From positions 2,436,501 to 2,500,500 of the forward strand of contig JAKSXM010000237.1 in NCBI GenBank assembly GCA_022575985.1: a DNA stretch of 64,000 bases. The letters are read 5' to 3'. Both the position numbers and the translations under genes were made by a program. This DNA comes from Anagrus nilaparvatae (taxonomy: Eukaryota > Arthropoda > Insecta > Hymenoptera > Mymaridae). A model generated the notes under the pieces. It ran no database searches. It was not told the origin of the DNA and worked only from the letters and a program-made list of their open reading frames with translations. Shown here piece by piece: positions 55,296 through 64,000 of the stretch. The stretch's first letter is position 1. Every line of letters starts with the position of its first letter.

Positions 55296-55316
55296 AGACT
55301 GTGCGAAGCACAGTCT
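55296..55316. other. Terminal hairpin, compensated variant
   Basis: Perfect stem AGACTGTGC / GCACAGTCT around GAA, followed by tatacccgtgacaaaatgtcg, which aligns with tattcccgcgacagaatgtcg at 26261. The A-to-T change in one arm is matched by T-to-A in the other. Confidence 0.7.
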
Positions 55317-55427
55317 ATACCCGTGACAAAATGTCGCTCTTGTGCGCACTCGTTAAGGTCACAGTGATCTCCGATTAGGTTCAAAATTTATATATAAGTT
55401 AGATATAAGACCAATATGAACTGCGAC
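55317..55427 (+). mobile_element. Helitron-associated module, degenerate copy
   Basis: Continues the homology to 26261 onward (gtgacaaaatgtcgctcttg; ccgattaggttcaaaattt) and then fades, interrupted by the MITE at 55428. Confidence 0.5.
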
Positions 55428-55587
55428 ATTAAAATATGCCAATGGAATATTCCATTGATTCAATAGAAATTCCATTAATTAAATTTATCCGCTATTGAAT
55501 TAATAGATCTATTCATTCAATGGGGCCGACATTAAATTAATAGAATTTTTATTGAATCAATGGCATCTTCTATTGACATATTTTAAT
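55428..55587. mobile_element. Short inverted-repeat MITE (160 bp)
   Basis: attaaaatatgccaatggaa at the left pairs with ttctattgacatattttaat at the right. The interior is a dense series of attgaat / attcaat inverted words. No target duplication is certain. Confidence 0.65.
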
Positions 55588-56261
55588 ATCGTGCGTTATT
55601 GCTTCAAAGGTGGCAGTTTTTCAGTGTAAGACTTTTTTTATTTTGGTTTTTATACTCCACATATATATTATTCATACAAAATATTCATACAAAATTCATA
55701 TATACATTAGTCAACATCAGGACCGATAGAAAGGATTTTTTCTTTAACTAATTACATCTTAAATAACAAAAGATCATTTTTGACTGATTCATTGATTGAA
55801 AAGCTAATTTTCCTTAAGGAAAATAAAAAATATATTCAATATTAATTTTGGAGATAAATGTATGCAATAAAAATTGTTATTTACTCATTCAATAGAATTC
55901 TAAAATAAAAATAAAAAATTTTTTGATTGCATTTTTCCTGTTATGAATAATAATTTTATTTTTACTGCTTTCTATAAACAGTTATTTAATTTTTTTTAAT
56001 ATCTTCTTAATTTTTATACATAATTTTGAAAATAGAAGCAAAAGAATTTTTCATTATTGTGTAAGTCTTATTATACCTATTTTAAGAATACAATTTTTTG
56101 CAAATTTAAACAATATTATCGAACTTTATTCTAATTTCTTTATAAAAGTCAAATATTTACATAGATAATGTCCTTATAAAAGCTTACAATTGTTTCATAT
56201 GGATCCTTATGCAGAGAAATGTATATATTTTAATAATATACTATCTTTTAAGATGTTAAAC
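55588..56261. other. Noncoding A+T-rich stretch
   Basis: Nothing recognised. Confidence 0.5.
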
Positions 56262-56590
56262 AGCATACAGGCCCGTATACTCTCGAACCGTGCATACGTT
56301 TTTGATTAAGCATAAGCAAACGGTATACGGGTCCGTATGCTATTAAACATTATATACGGTTCAAGTGTATACGGGTCCGTATGCTGTTGAACCATATGTA
56401 CGGTTAGAGAGTAAACGGGCCCTAATGACATTAAATATTATATACGGCTAAGATACATAAGGCTCCCGTATAGTGTTATACCGTATAAACAACTAGGGTG
56501 CATACGGCTCCCTATGCTGGTTATCGTAAGTACGGTTCAAGTAACATACGGGTCCTTATGCACAAAAATCGTCTATACGGCATACGGTTA
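56262..56590 (+). repeat. ~44-bp minisatellite with CGGGTCCGTATGC core
   Basis: The core (g/c)tatacgggtccgtatgct or variants recurs near 56264, 56322, 56366, 56411, 56455, 56499 and 56542, spaced about 44 bp, each followed by a second half with (a/t)tatacggttc. The core is itself partly palindromic (atacgg..ccgtat) and much richer in G+C than its surroundings. Confidence 0.8.
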
Positions 56591-56762
56591 CAGCGTGTCA
56601 AAATTGCCGTATTTTTCCAGCTCTGTATTGGAGATTGACTTTAGGGAATCAAATGTCCAATTACATTACTCCCACCTTTGAATCCTATCTTCTTCTCTTT
56701 TTTAATTACTGTAAAAATACTGTTTTTTTCCACCTTTTGTATAAACAAATCAGTTTTATAAC
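56591..56762. other. Short noncoding spacer
   Basis: No feature seen. Confidence 0.4.
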
Positions 56763-57720
56763 ATTTTTATTATTTTTAGGCACGATCACTATATATGTAA
56801 TATATAGATGAAATCGTGCCTTATAATTTTGTCAGGTCAAAAAACGAAAAGTTCTTAAAATTGTCTAATTTGTGGAGAAATTTTGTCCCCAAGTCATTCC
56901 GATGCCTCTAACATGCTTGTACTGAAGATATGTGTCTTAGTATGTATTTTCGAGAAACTGTACAGAGCAAATTTCAAACACAACTCGATGAAACAAAAAA
57001 AAAATTGGTACATAATTTTTTGTACAATATCTAGTTGTGCCTCCTCCAATATGACTAAATTTGACCTATTTGTTGTCGAGCAATCACAAAAATACTGATT
57101 TCCGTTACCAACAAAATTAACTAATAATAGTAAATATCTGGAACAACTCGATGAATCATTTTTATTATTTTTAGGCACGATCACTATATATGTAATATAT
57201 AGATGAATCGTGCCTTATAATTTTGTCAGGTCAAAAAACGAAAAGTTCTTAAAATTGTCTAATTTGTGGAGAAATTTGGTCCCCAAGTCATTCCTATGCC
57301 TCTAACATGCTTATACTGAAGGTATGCGTGTTAGTATGTATGTTCGAGAAACTGTACAGAGCAAATTTCAAACACAACTAGATGAAACAAAAAAAAAATC
57401 GGCACATAATTTTTTTTACAGTATCTAGTTGTGCCTCCTCCAATATGACTAAATTTGACCTATTTGTTGTCGAGCAATCACAAAAATACTGATTTCCGTT
57501 ACCAAAAAAATTAACTAATAATAGTAAATATCTGGAACAACTCGATGAATCAAAAAAAAATTTGGTACAAAATTTGTTATTTGATATTTAGATTTGCCTC
57601 TTCCAGTTTAGCTAAATTTCATTAAGTTGTTGTTGAGTTATCACAAAAAAACTGATTTCAAATACCAAAAAAATTAACAAAAATAGTAATAAAAAATAGA
57701 AAATATCTGGAACAACTCAG
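56763..57720 (+). repeat. 395-bp tandem duplication with a partial third copy
   Basis: ttattatttttaggcacgatc at about 56767 recurs at about 57162, and the following ~390 bp is nearly identical. A third, diverged partial copy follows (57580-57720: tttgcctcttccag...). Each unit opens with a hairpin: ggcacgat...tatata-tgtaa-tatata...atcgtgcc. The ORFs across it are artefacts of the repeat. Confidence 0.85.
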
Positions 57721-59168
57721 TCAAACAAATTAAAATTAATTTACATAATAATAAAAATGTTTCTTACATTCATGAAAGTGTCATATGCCATGGTGTCAGT
57801 TTCAGCATCCTTTACGCACCTATTCCGCATCCAGAGTTTTCCATTAATACAACATTTACAGCAAACTTATAATATTTATGTTTGTTTACTTCACCTGAAT
57901 ATAGTCATAAAATGAATTAGATTGTTATAAAAATTATAACTTATTATATTTTTAATTTACTTCCTATTCTTATCCTAACTATGTCAGTTATTTGTTTCAT
58001 CCGTTTTTAAGCTTCTTCCGGAGAATAAACTTTTGACGATAATGTATCAAACATAACATTATGGATTATTTTTTTTGCTTTTTTTGGCTGGAATCTAGAA
58101 ATTTTTAAGCATATTAAATTACTTTAAGATTTAGAAAAACCATACCTAAATAAACCTGACCTTTCACTCAGTTTTGCCATAAACATAATTCTAATGCTGA
58201 AAAATAAAAAAAAAAGAAATTACGTTCTTTATATTAATTTTTAAAAAAATATTAAAAATTTTTATACTTATCTGAATCAAACTTTTGTTTATTTAACTAT
58301 ATCCACCAAAAAATTCAAAATAAACCTGAAAAAAATAATAACAAATTTATAAACACAGCCATTAACCTAGCAGTCGACTAGCAGACTAACCTAACTATAC
58401 TACTGAAAGTCTTCTAGTTTAAATTTAAGCGCGTAATTTAAAACAACTTTTTAAACTTCTTCTACTATTTTTTTAAAAAGGTGGATAAAAATAATAAATA
58501 ATCTTATATAAATTTGTAAATTTATATTTTTTTTAATTATTATTTTTATGCAAAATTTTTAAAAAGATGATATAGTAAGTTCTATTAAATTAAGTACTCG
58601 AATTTAAACTTATACTTGTTTTTCAGCAGTATTGGCTTTTAATTACCTTACAAAAAGCATACAAAGCTGTTAACAAATTTGATATTATCTTTTCTCAGAT
58701 AAAAACTAATATCTTAAGGCACAGAGGTAGAATTTGATTTAGGTAATTAAACAATGTTAATATATTCTTTTTAAAGAATATGGGAAATTAAAATTTTTCT
58801 TTAATTTTTTTCAGGATTAAGAAAGATTAATATATACTTGAAGATTTAGATATTTTAATCAAATTTAGAAATTCAAAGTATATTTTATTTTTTCACAGCA
58901 CATTTTAGTAAATTATCATAAAAAAAAAGTTCGTGCCAGTTTTATTGATCAGTAATATTCAGCAAACGATCATGTTATGGTGAAAAATAAATGCGAATAA
59001 TCCAAACCCTATTATTTATATTAATTAATGCAGATAAAAAATCTATCTTTATAAATTTTAAATATTTTTATGTAAATTCGAGTAAAAAAAAAAATTTCGA
59101 ATAATTATTTATATAATTATTAAAATTAATTAATAATTATTAAAATACTCAATAAATATGTGATCGTG
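57174..59168. mobile_element. Candidate TIR element enclosing a host-like gene
   Basis: ggcacgatcac at 57174 (and 56779) faces gtgatcgtgcc at 59161-59171. The inverted repeat is only 11 bp and the inner stretch includes the dynein light chain sequence, so this may be chance or a composite. Low confidence. Confidence 0.25.
57768..58196 (-). pseudogene. Tctex1-type dynein light chain (DYNLT2B-like), damaged
   Basis: Minus-strand exons: 58196-58146 (ATG at 58186; FMAKLSERSGLF), intron 58145-58095 (51 bp, GTATGG...TTTCTAG); 58094-57961 (FQPKKAKKIIHNVMFDTLSS, then VYSPEEA, an in-frame TAA, KRMKQITDIVRIRIG), intron 57960-57895 (66 bp, GTAAAT...TATTCAG); 57894-57768 (EVNKHKYYKFAVNVVLMENS and, after a 1-base frameshift, RCVKDAETDTMAYDTFMN), donor AAT|GTAAGA. 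Tctex1-domain light chains of the DYNLT2B type have F.P..V...IH.VL, YSPEE, a V(V)Q.VI.E..G.G and (S)RC.WDA.TD...D.FMN in the same order. In dynein they bind intermediate chains. Intron phases agree. One stop and one frameshift indicate a pseudogene, or sequence errors in a real gene. The last exon is not certain. Confidence 0.7.
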
Positions 59169-59217
59169 CCTGAAATAAAAAAGCCTTAGCTTTTTTATAA
59201 TTCTTTGCGATTAGATG
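58197..59217. other. Upstream region of the light chain gene, noncoding
   Basis: Acceptor tract TTTTTTTATTTTTCAG (58212-58197 on the minus strand) precedes the first recognised exon, so a 5' exon should lie upstream. A stretch at 58270-58330 has splice-like edges but no reading frame. Nothing else seen. Confidence 0.4.
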
Positions 59218-59292
59218 ACCTAACGCGCCGGCAGAACTCGAAAATATAAGTAAAAAAAATAAGTTTCTCATTGGATTTAGTCCAAAACATCG

Positions 59293-59566
59293 ATTTTTGA
59301 GCCCATGATAGTTCTCGAAAGTTTTTATTCTTGTCAGTGTCCAGAAAGCACGTATTTCCCGGCCGCAGTGCGATTCGAAAATATGTGTTTTCTAGACACT
59401 GACAAAGAAAAATTATGTTTTGGCCTCGGCCGTAAAAAAAGAATGTCCCAGATAGCAGTTTGCTATCCTTGGCTTCACCTTGGATTGCAATTTACGTGCG
59501 ATTTAGGCCATTCTTTATTTTTGCGGCCTAGGATAAAAATATACTATTTTTGGCCTCCTTAAAATT
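59293..59566. mobile_element. Palindrome-rich insertion in the left arm
   Basis: This stretch is absent from the matching place in the right arm. It contains two strong inverted pairs: cttgtcagtgtccagaaa / ttttctagacactgacaaa, and ttttggcctcggccgtaaaa / tttttgcggcctagg. It is G+C-richer than its surroundings. The single long open frame across it follows the palindromes and is rejected as a gene. Confidence 0.6.
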
Positions 59567-60133
59567 GGGATTTTCTTAAAACTTTCAGTTTTTCTAGTGG
59601 ATTCAATTTAAGTTTAAGATTATGTTCCAATTGATATACCTTAGTATTTTTTCCCAGGAGTTTGATGAAACCATTAATTTTATTGAAATTTATAAAAATA
59701 CACAAATAAATGCAAATAAATTAATTAATGATAAGTTACTAAATAAAAAAAATGTATTATCTGATAAAATAATAAAAAAACATGTTATATAATAGAAAAT
59801 AAGAAAAAGCAAAAATAAAAAATAAAAAATAAAAATAATTGGAAATAAAAGAAACGAATTAAAAAACATATTTTTTATATTAACTTCCTCCTATGGTGTA
59901 CATGTACATTAGAAAAAACAGATGTGATTTCAAACACTTATAAAAAATTTAAAATAAAAATCTTTATTACATAGAAATAATTTAAGAATCTTCATAATAT
60001 AATATCTTCATATGTAGAAAATAAATATTCAAAAAATTTTTTCATTTAGTCATAAAATAATTGTGAGTCTATACAAACATAATCTAAAGTTACAATATCA
60101 TATTTAAATGTTTTAAATAAATTTAGTTTAATT

Positions 60134-60186
60134 ATAATACAGACCTGATGATGGGAATTTATTCCTGAAACTAGTCGTCTAATTAT
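60134..60186 (+). ncRNA. Hammerhead-ribozyme-like motif (type I)
   Basis: Core CTGATGA (60145-60151), stem II gggaa / ttcct (60153-60157 / 60162-60166) closed by ttta, GAAAC (60167-60171) and the cleavage triplet GTC (60174-60176). Stem I: agac (60141-60144) pairs with gtct (60177-60180), and after a small internal loop ataat (60134-60138) pairs with attat (60182-60186). Stem III is a self-complementary CTAG, as in minimal hammerheads thought to act as dimers. One extra T sits at the base of stem II. Hammerheads of this kind are known in Penelope-like retroelements and retrozymes. Confidence 0.55.
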
Positions 60187-60632
60187 TATACAAAAATAAG
60201 TTGTAAAAAGAAGGATCAATAAATAAATTAAAATAAATATGTTTTGATTTAATTAATTAAAAATATCATTAATTTTAGCTTTTGACCAAAAATAGACAAG
60301 TTCATCTTGTTAATAATATACAGAAAAATTTACTCAGAAAACTATAAGACTTTTAAAATTGATCCCCTTGAAATTTGGATCCTAAAAGGCAACGAAAATC
60401 GATTTTTCTCCTATAAAACGTGGTCAAAAGCTAAAATAAATAGTTTTATCAAATTTCTGGGGAAAAAATACTATGGTATATCAATTGGAACATAAACTTA
60501 AACGCAATTTGAATCCACTAGAAAAACTGAAAGTTTTAAGAAAATCCCAAAAATGTTTTGGTCTAAATCCAACGAGAAACTTATTTGTTTACTATATATT
60601 CAAATTTTGCTGGTGCGTTAGGAATCCCGGAT

Positions 60633-61842
60633 ACTTCGAAAAATAAAAAAACTAGTTTAATGTATGTGTAGGAGCGCTCTCCTTTTTTTTTTATATATTC
60701 TCCTTTAGTTTTATAAGCGCTTAAGCTAAATACATTGGGCTCATAATAAACGTTATTAACTCAAACTATTGAATGTGCATTTATTTTATATAATCACCTA
60801 TAAATAATTTAAGATATATTTCATTTGGCATCCCAAAAAACTCCACGAAAAAATAAAGTATGCAAAGGTGATTAGAGTAAAAAGCAACAGGTGCAAAATT
60901 ATAACGTTTTATTTATTTCTGGAGTCATACGACTTAAAGCGAACACAACTGGGTTATTAATTAAATTATTATTAAAAAGAAAAAATTATGTGATGTTAAA
61001 TTTAAGGGAATTGTCAATTTAATTAATAAAAAAGAAAAATTTTATGTGCTGTTAAAATGAAAAAATTTACAAGAAATCAATAACTATATTGCTTGTAAAA
61101 GCAAAAATTTAAAATGTGCACGAACTGTGAAATGCTACATAATTATTATAACAGTTATTTTAAAAAATGACAAAAATACTTTTTTTCAATTATGGAATTT
61201 TTTCATGCTTAAATTATTTGAGGTGATATCATTAATTTCTCAACATTTTTAATTAAAAAAATTTATCATGGCGGTCAATCATTAAATCATACTTAGAAAT
61301 AATAGAAGTGGCGTCATAATCAAAGTAGATGATAGAAATTGGCGCATTTTTATACCGCCCCCCCCCCAAATAAAATAATAAGCATCTTTATCTTCGTCAT
61401 GGCCCGATTCGGCGCGCGCGGTCCTTCTCAATTTTAAAAGAGGTGGCATTACATAGCTCGAACTTCATGGACATGAAAATTAAAAGCAGCAGACATTATA
61501 CACGTGGACATGAAGCAAGTACCGGCGCGCATCGAAATCGGCGCAAGAAGTTAAATTAAGTGATAACGACTTTTCATTTTTTGTGATTACGAGATGGAAC
61601 ACGAGACGCTTTATCACCACGCATCAAAAACTTATGCAAATGATCTCAACAGCATAGCCGCCTAGCAGACGTCACTTCAACTTTTGTTTAGAAAAGATAA
61701 GTTATTACTTTGAATTATTAAAATTTATTTTAATATAGTAATGATTACTTTAAAATGTATTTTTTATATAAGATTAACTAATTTTGAATGAAACATAAAA
61801 TATTTATGCTGTAAATTTAAAAAATGTAATTACTTGTATCTC
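60633..61842. other. Noncoding stretch with a G+C-richer patch
   Basis: 61350-61690 is much richer in G+C and CpG than its surroundings (C9 tract at 61359-61367; cggcgcgcgcgg; ccggcgcgcatcg; cggcgc). It could be a promoter or 5' UTR, but no splice-consistent coding frame was found. The remainder is A+T-rich with nothing recognised. Confidence 0.45.
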
Positions 61843-62089
61843 ACACCAAACCTAAAAGAATTATTTGTTACCGAGAGAAGAGTAAATGTTTATTTAATTC
61901 TTTAAAAAGGAATCATTTTGCGGTCAATTCTTTAAAAAAAAATTATTTTCAATTTAATTCTTTTCAAACAATATTAAAAAAAAAAATAATTTTTTTTAAA
62001 AGAATTAACGTCAAAATTATTCCTCTCTAAAGAATTAAATAAACACTCATTCTTCTTTGGGTAACAAAAAATTCTTTTAGGTTTGGTGT
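61843..62089. mobile_element. Palindromic MITE (247 bp)
   Basis: acaccaaacctaaaagaatt at the left pairs with aattcttttaggtttggtgt at the right, and pairing continues through taaatgtttatttaattctt and its complement over about 100 bp per arm. No target duplication is certain. It ends four bases before the LTR at 62094. Confidence 0.85.
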
Positions 62090-62093
62090 CTAT

Positions 62094-62993
62094 TGTTACG
62101 TATGATAGGTGATAATTCGAGCCATTACATCCGCATTCTTTAATATTTATATATTTAATTTATTCCTGCTTATGTTAGCTCGTAGATCGAGCTAACATAC
62201 CTGCATTTCCTCAATATTACAGTAACCAATTTATATTTGACAATTCCATACATTCCTTAATATCATATTTCACCAATTCAGATCCGGCTCCTAATAAATT
62301 GACAGAAATATAAAATCGAAGGTCATTAATGACGCATTTATAAATATTTTAGGCAACGAAGAGTTGCATAAATCCCCTCACAATTTCCCCCGAAATAATC
62401 AACGACGCTTTCGTTAATTGGACGTGACGAGACCGACGCTTCCGCGTATTGGACAATCCCACCTAAATTCAAGTACCTGGGCAGTTACTAATTAGTTTAT
62501 ATAATATACCCGCAACTGCCCTAAACCCAGTTCTACTGTCAGTTACTCTCAGTTACTTTTACATCCTCCCATGATAACTGGCCTACTAACATCAGGTCTA
62601 GTTTAGGAGACTTATATTCGATTAGAACACACTTCTTGAGTATACTTATCTTACAGTTTAATTCAGACTTATTGACTTAGACAGTTTTTTATATCAACTT
62701 ATAATAAAGTCATTTAACTTAACCAAAAGTGTTTAGTATATTTATTTAATAATAGTTTAATAAGTGACAATTCCTTCATATAATCAAGAACTTAACGCAG
62801 TTAAGTTCAGCCAGCTTCAATACCCGAGGTCTACAACATATTCATCAATATTTATTATCATCATATATCAACCAGTTTTTATATATCATATATAAGTATT
62901 AAAATACCTGGGGCACTCAATATCCCCAGGATAAACTTATTTATATTTATTTATTATATTACGTATCCCGATTAAACCTCAGGATACGTAACA
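62094..62993 (+). repeat. Long terminal repeat, 900 bp (gypsy-like)
   Basis: Starts TGTTACGTATGATAGG and ends CAGGATACGTAACA, so TG...CA with inverted tgttacgta / tacgtaaca ends. Internal TATA-like tttatataatata at 62496-62508, a polyadenylation-type AATAAA at 62703-62708, and a perfect hairpin tgttagctcg / cgagctaaca (62173-62197). It is followed by a primer-site-like TTGGCTCCCCAAG. The second LTR would be outside the window, so it could also be a solo LTR plus internal remnant. Confidence 0.75.
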
Positions 62994-62997
62994 GAAA

Positions 62998-63015
62998 TTG
63001 GCTCCCCAAGTGGAA
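62998..63015 (+). other. Probable primer binding site
   Basis: TTGGCTCCCCAAGTGG starts five bases after the LTR end, similar in form to the TGGC... sites of Ty3/gypsy elements. The tRNA is not identified. Confidence 0.5.
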
Positions 63016-64000
63016 AACTGGCCTGAAGGAATAATAGAACCAAATATCAACAAAAGTGAAATAAAAGAAGAAACTAAAGTACAACTGTAACAATAAAATA
63101 CAGAAGAAACCATCCGAGTTCTAATCAATCAAATACTGAAGTTCATCAATGACAATACAAGCCGTTATACCACAACATTAACATCAGAGGAAACCAACAA
63201 CCAGTAACAAGGTATAGGAGCATATTTCCTATCAAGATAACATTTACAATTTATGACTAAGAAACAACGACACCACGCGAAAATTGCAAAGGAGAATTAA
63301 AAGAAGAACAAAAAGAAAAAAATTTAAAAATCTCAAAACACGAAATTTTATCTACAAGTAAGTCAAATAGTAAAGTGATAGTAACTGTAAACTTTACCAT
63401 CAAATTCGGCGAAGAAATAAATTCCAAACAACAAGACTTCGAGAAATTTATAGAGAACTTTGAAAAATTTTAAGCCGTTATACCACACAACACCACCTAA
63501 AGAAATTCATCTACATCTTCGACCAAGCAGTTTCTGAAAATTTTTTTGCCAAGCTGTTTATTACTAAGCTGATAAGCCAAGCCAATAAGCCAAGCTGATA
63601 AGCCAAGCTGCCAAATGAAAGTTATTCAGTTGAGCCGATTTACCACAACATAATGAGCATTTGGACTATCATAACATTCCATCAAACTTAAAAATTAAAC
63701 TAAATTGCTAAGTAAAAATATTGTTAAAAAATTGTTAATTACTGTTAATATTTGACATTTATTATTATTATATTTTATATTTAACTTCATTAAATCTAAT
63801 TCAATTTTTGGTTATCTTTCCGTTAAAAAATTATTTATTATATTTAGGAGTTATATTTGTGTGTATAAATGTTTAAAAAACAAAATATTTTCTTAATGTA
63901 AATTCAGTTTTATTACTTTAAAAAAAATTTTTTTTTAATTTTTATCTTGCTTATTAATTTAAAAAAAACTACTGGCTTATATACTTAAGTATTTTTTGAC
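63016..64000 (+). mobile_element. Internal region of the LTR element (partial)
   Basis: A+T-rich sequence with Lys/Asn-coding fragments (for example VTVNFTIKFGEEINSKQQDF near 63380-63440) broken by stops, and short repeats of aagccaagctgata (63548-63613). No domain recognised; the element continues beyond the window or is decayed. Confidence 0.4.

Larger units (their letters stand above)
59218..60632. mobile_element. Inverted-repeat element with ribozyme-like motif in spacer
   Basis: Left arm: cctaacgcgccggcag, then gtttctcattggatttag, tccaaaaca and, after an insert, attttcttaaaactttcag and ccaattgatatacc (59218-59292 and 59570-59690). The right arm 60445-60632 holds the inverted complement, ending gctggtgcgttagg. 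The spacer is A+T-rich and carries the hammerhead-like motif. No transposase. Confidence 0.7.

Noticed and set aside
56262..56590. CRISPR-like array
   Set aside because: Repeats are diverged and the intervening halves are also repeated, so there are no unique spacers; the genome is eukaryotic.
57174..59168. Autonomous transposon bounded by GGCACGATCAC
   Set aside because: Only an 11-bp match, one side part of a tandem repeat, and no transposase; listed only as a weak candidate.
59305..59562. 85-codon ORF with Cys and Trp residues
   Set aside because: It follows the palindromic insertion in the TIR element; composition comes from inverted words, and no family is recognised.
61380..61560. 60-codon open frame in the CpG-rich patch
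   Set aside because: No start, no splice-consistent partners and no recognisable motif.

Overview
The window looks like nuclear DNA of an insect: it is very A+T-rich (roughly three quarters by eye), is crowded with insect-type transposable elements (R1-type and CR1/Jockey-type LINEs, BEL/Pao and Ty3/gypsy LTR elements, Helitrons, hAT- and piggyBac-type MITEs), and its few host-like exons have short GT-AG introns (51-74 bp). A low-GC parasitoid wasp or similar insect would fit, but the species cannot be fixed from sequence alone. I saw no rRNA, tRNA or CRISPR array. Most of the 64 kb is mobile or repetitive DNA, much of it nested.

Layout. (1) 1-14567 is one huge, imperfect inverted repeat. 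Its arms are two satellite families (about 165-170 bp and about 115 bp) plus a pair of inner unique arms (8033-8510 and 10411-10897). Inserted in it are four copies or fragments of a Helentron/HINE-like element with a TG microsatellite and a higher-order tandem array, a TTAA-flanked MITE (9284-10008) and an almost perfect palindromic MITE (13818-14370). (2) 14818-18815 is a decayed Helitron (Rep, intron, start of helicase) split by an R1-type LINE (15359-17695) with a 13-bp target duplication. (3) 20889-26120, minus strand, is a Gag-protease remnant of a Ty3/gypsy-like element without a visible reverse transcriptase, split by a second copy of the same LINE (22677-24661). (4) 26228-31135 is a second Helitron-related element starting with a hairpin shared by copies at 9188 and 55296; it carries two tandem arrays and Rep/helicase fragments. 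(5) 31.4-38.8 kb holds a candidate exon, a broken transposase-like gene, a third R1-type LINE (34814-36978) with a MITE inside, and a piggyBac-type MITE. (6) 38816-40463 is a TIR element with a hAT-type MITE inside. (7) 40.5-52.4 kb holds two CR1/Jockey-type LINEs; the second is split by a complete BEL/Pao element (43333-50921, 199-bp LTRs differing at one base, TSD ATTTG). (8) 53-58.2 kb holds host-like spliced genes: a three-exon small gene (53594-54046, THAP-like) and a minus-strand Tctex1-type dynein light chain gene or pseudogene (57768-58196), with a BEL integrase remnant and minisatellites between. (9) 59218-60632 is an inverted-repeat element with a hammerhead-ribozyme-like motif in its spacer; 61843-62089 is a palindromic MITE; 62094-62993 is a 900-bp LTR whose internal region runs off the window.

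How it fits together: this is an accumulation of elements rather than a pathway. The insertion order can be read from nesting (Helitron, gypsy-like and CR1-type elements first; R1-type LINEs and BEL later). The points most worth checking are the giant satellite-armed inverted repeat, the HINE-like element with 155/467-bp higher-order repeats and a sibling empty site, the Helitron-associated terminal hairpin with a compensatory base-pair change, the hammerhead motif, and the overlooked spliced genes.
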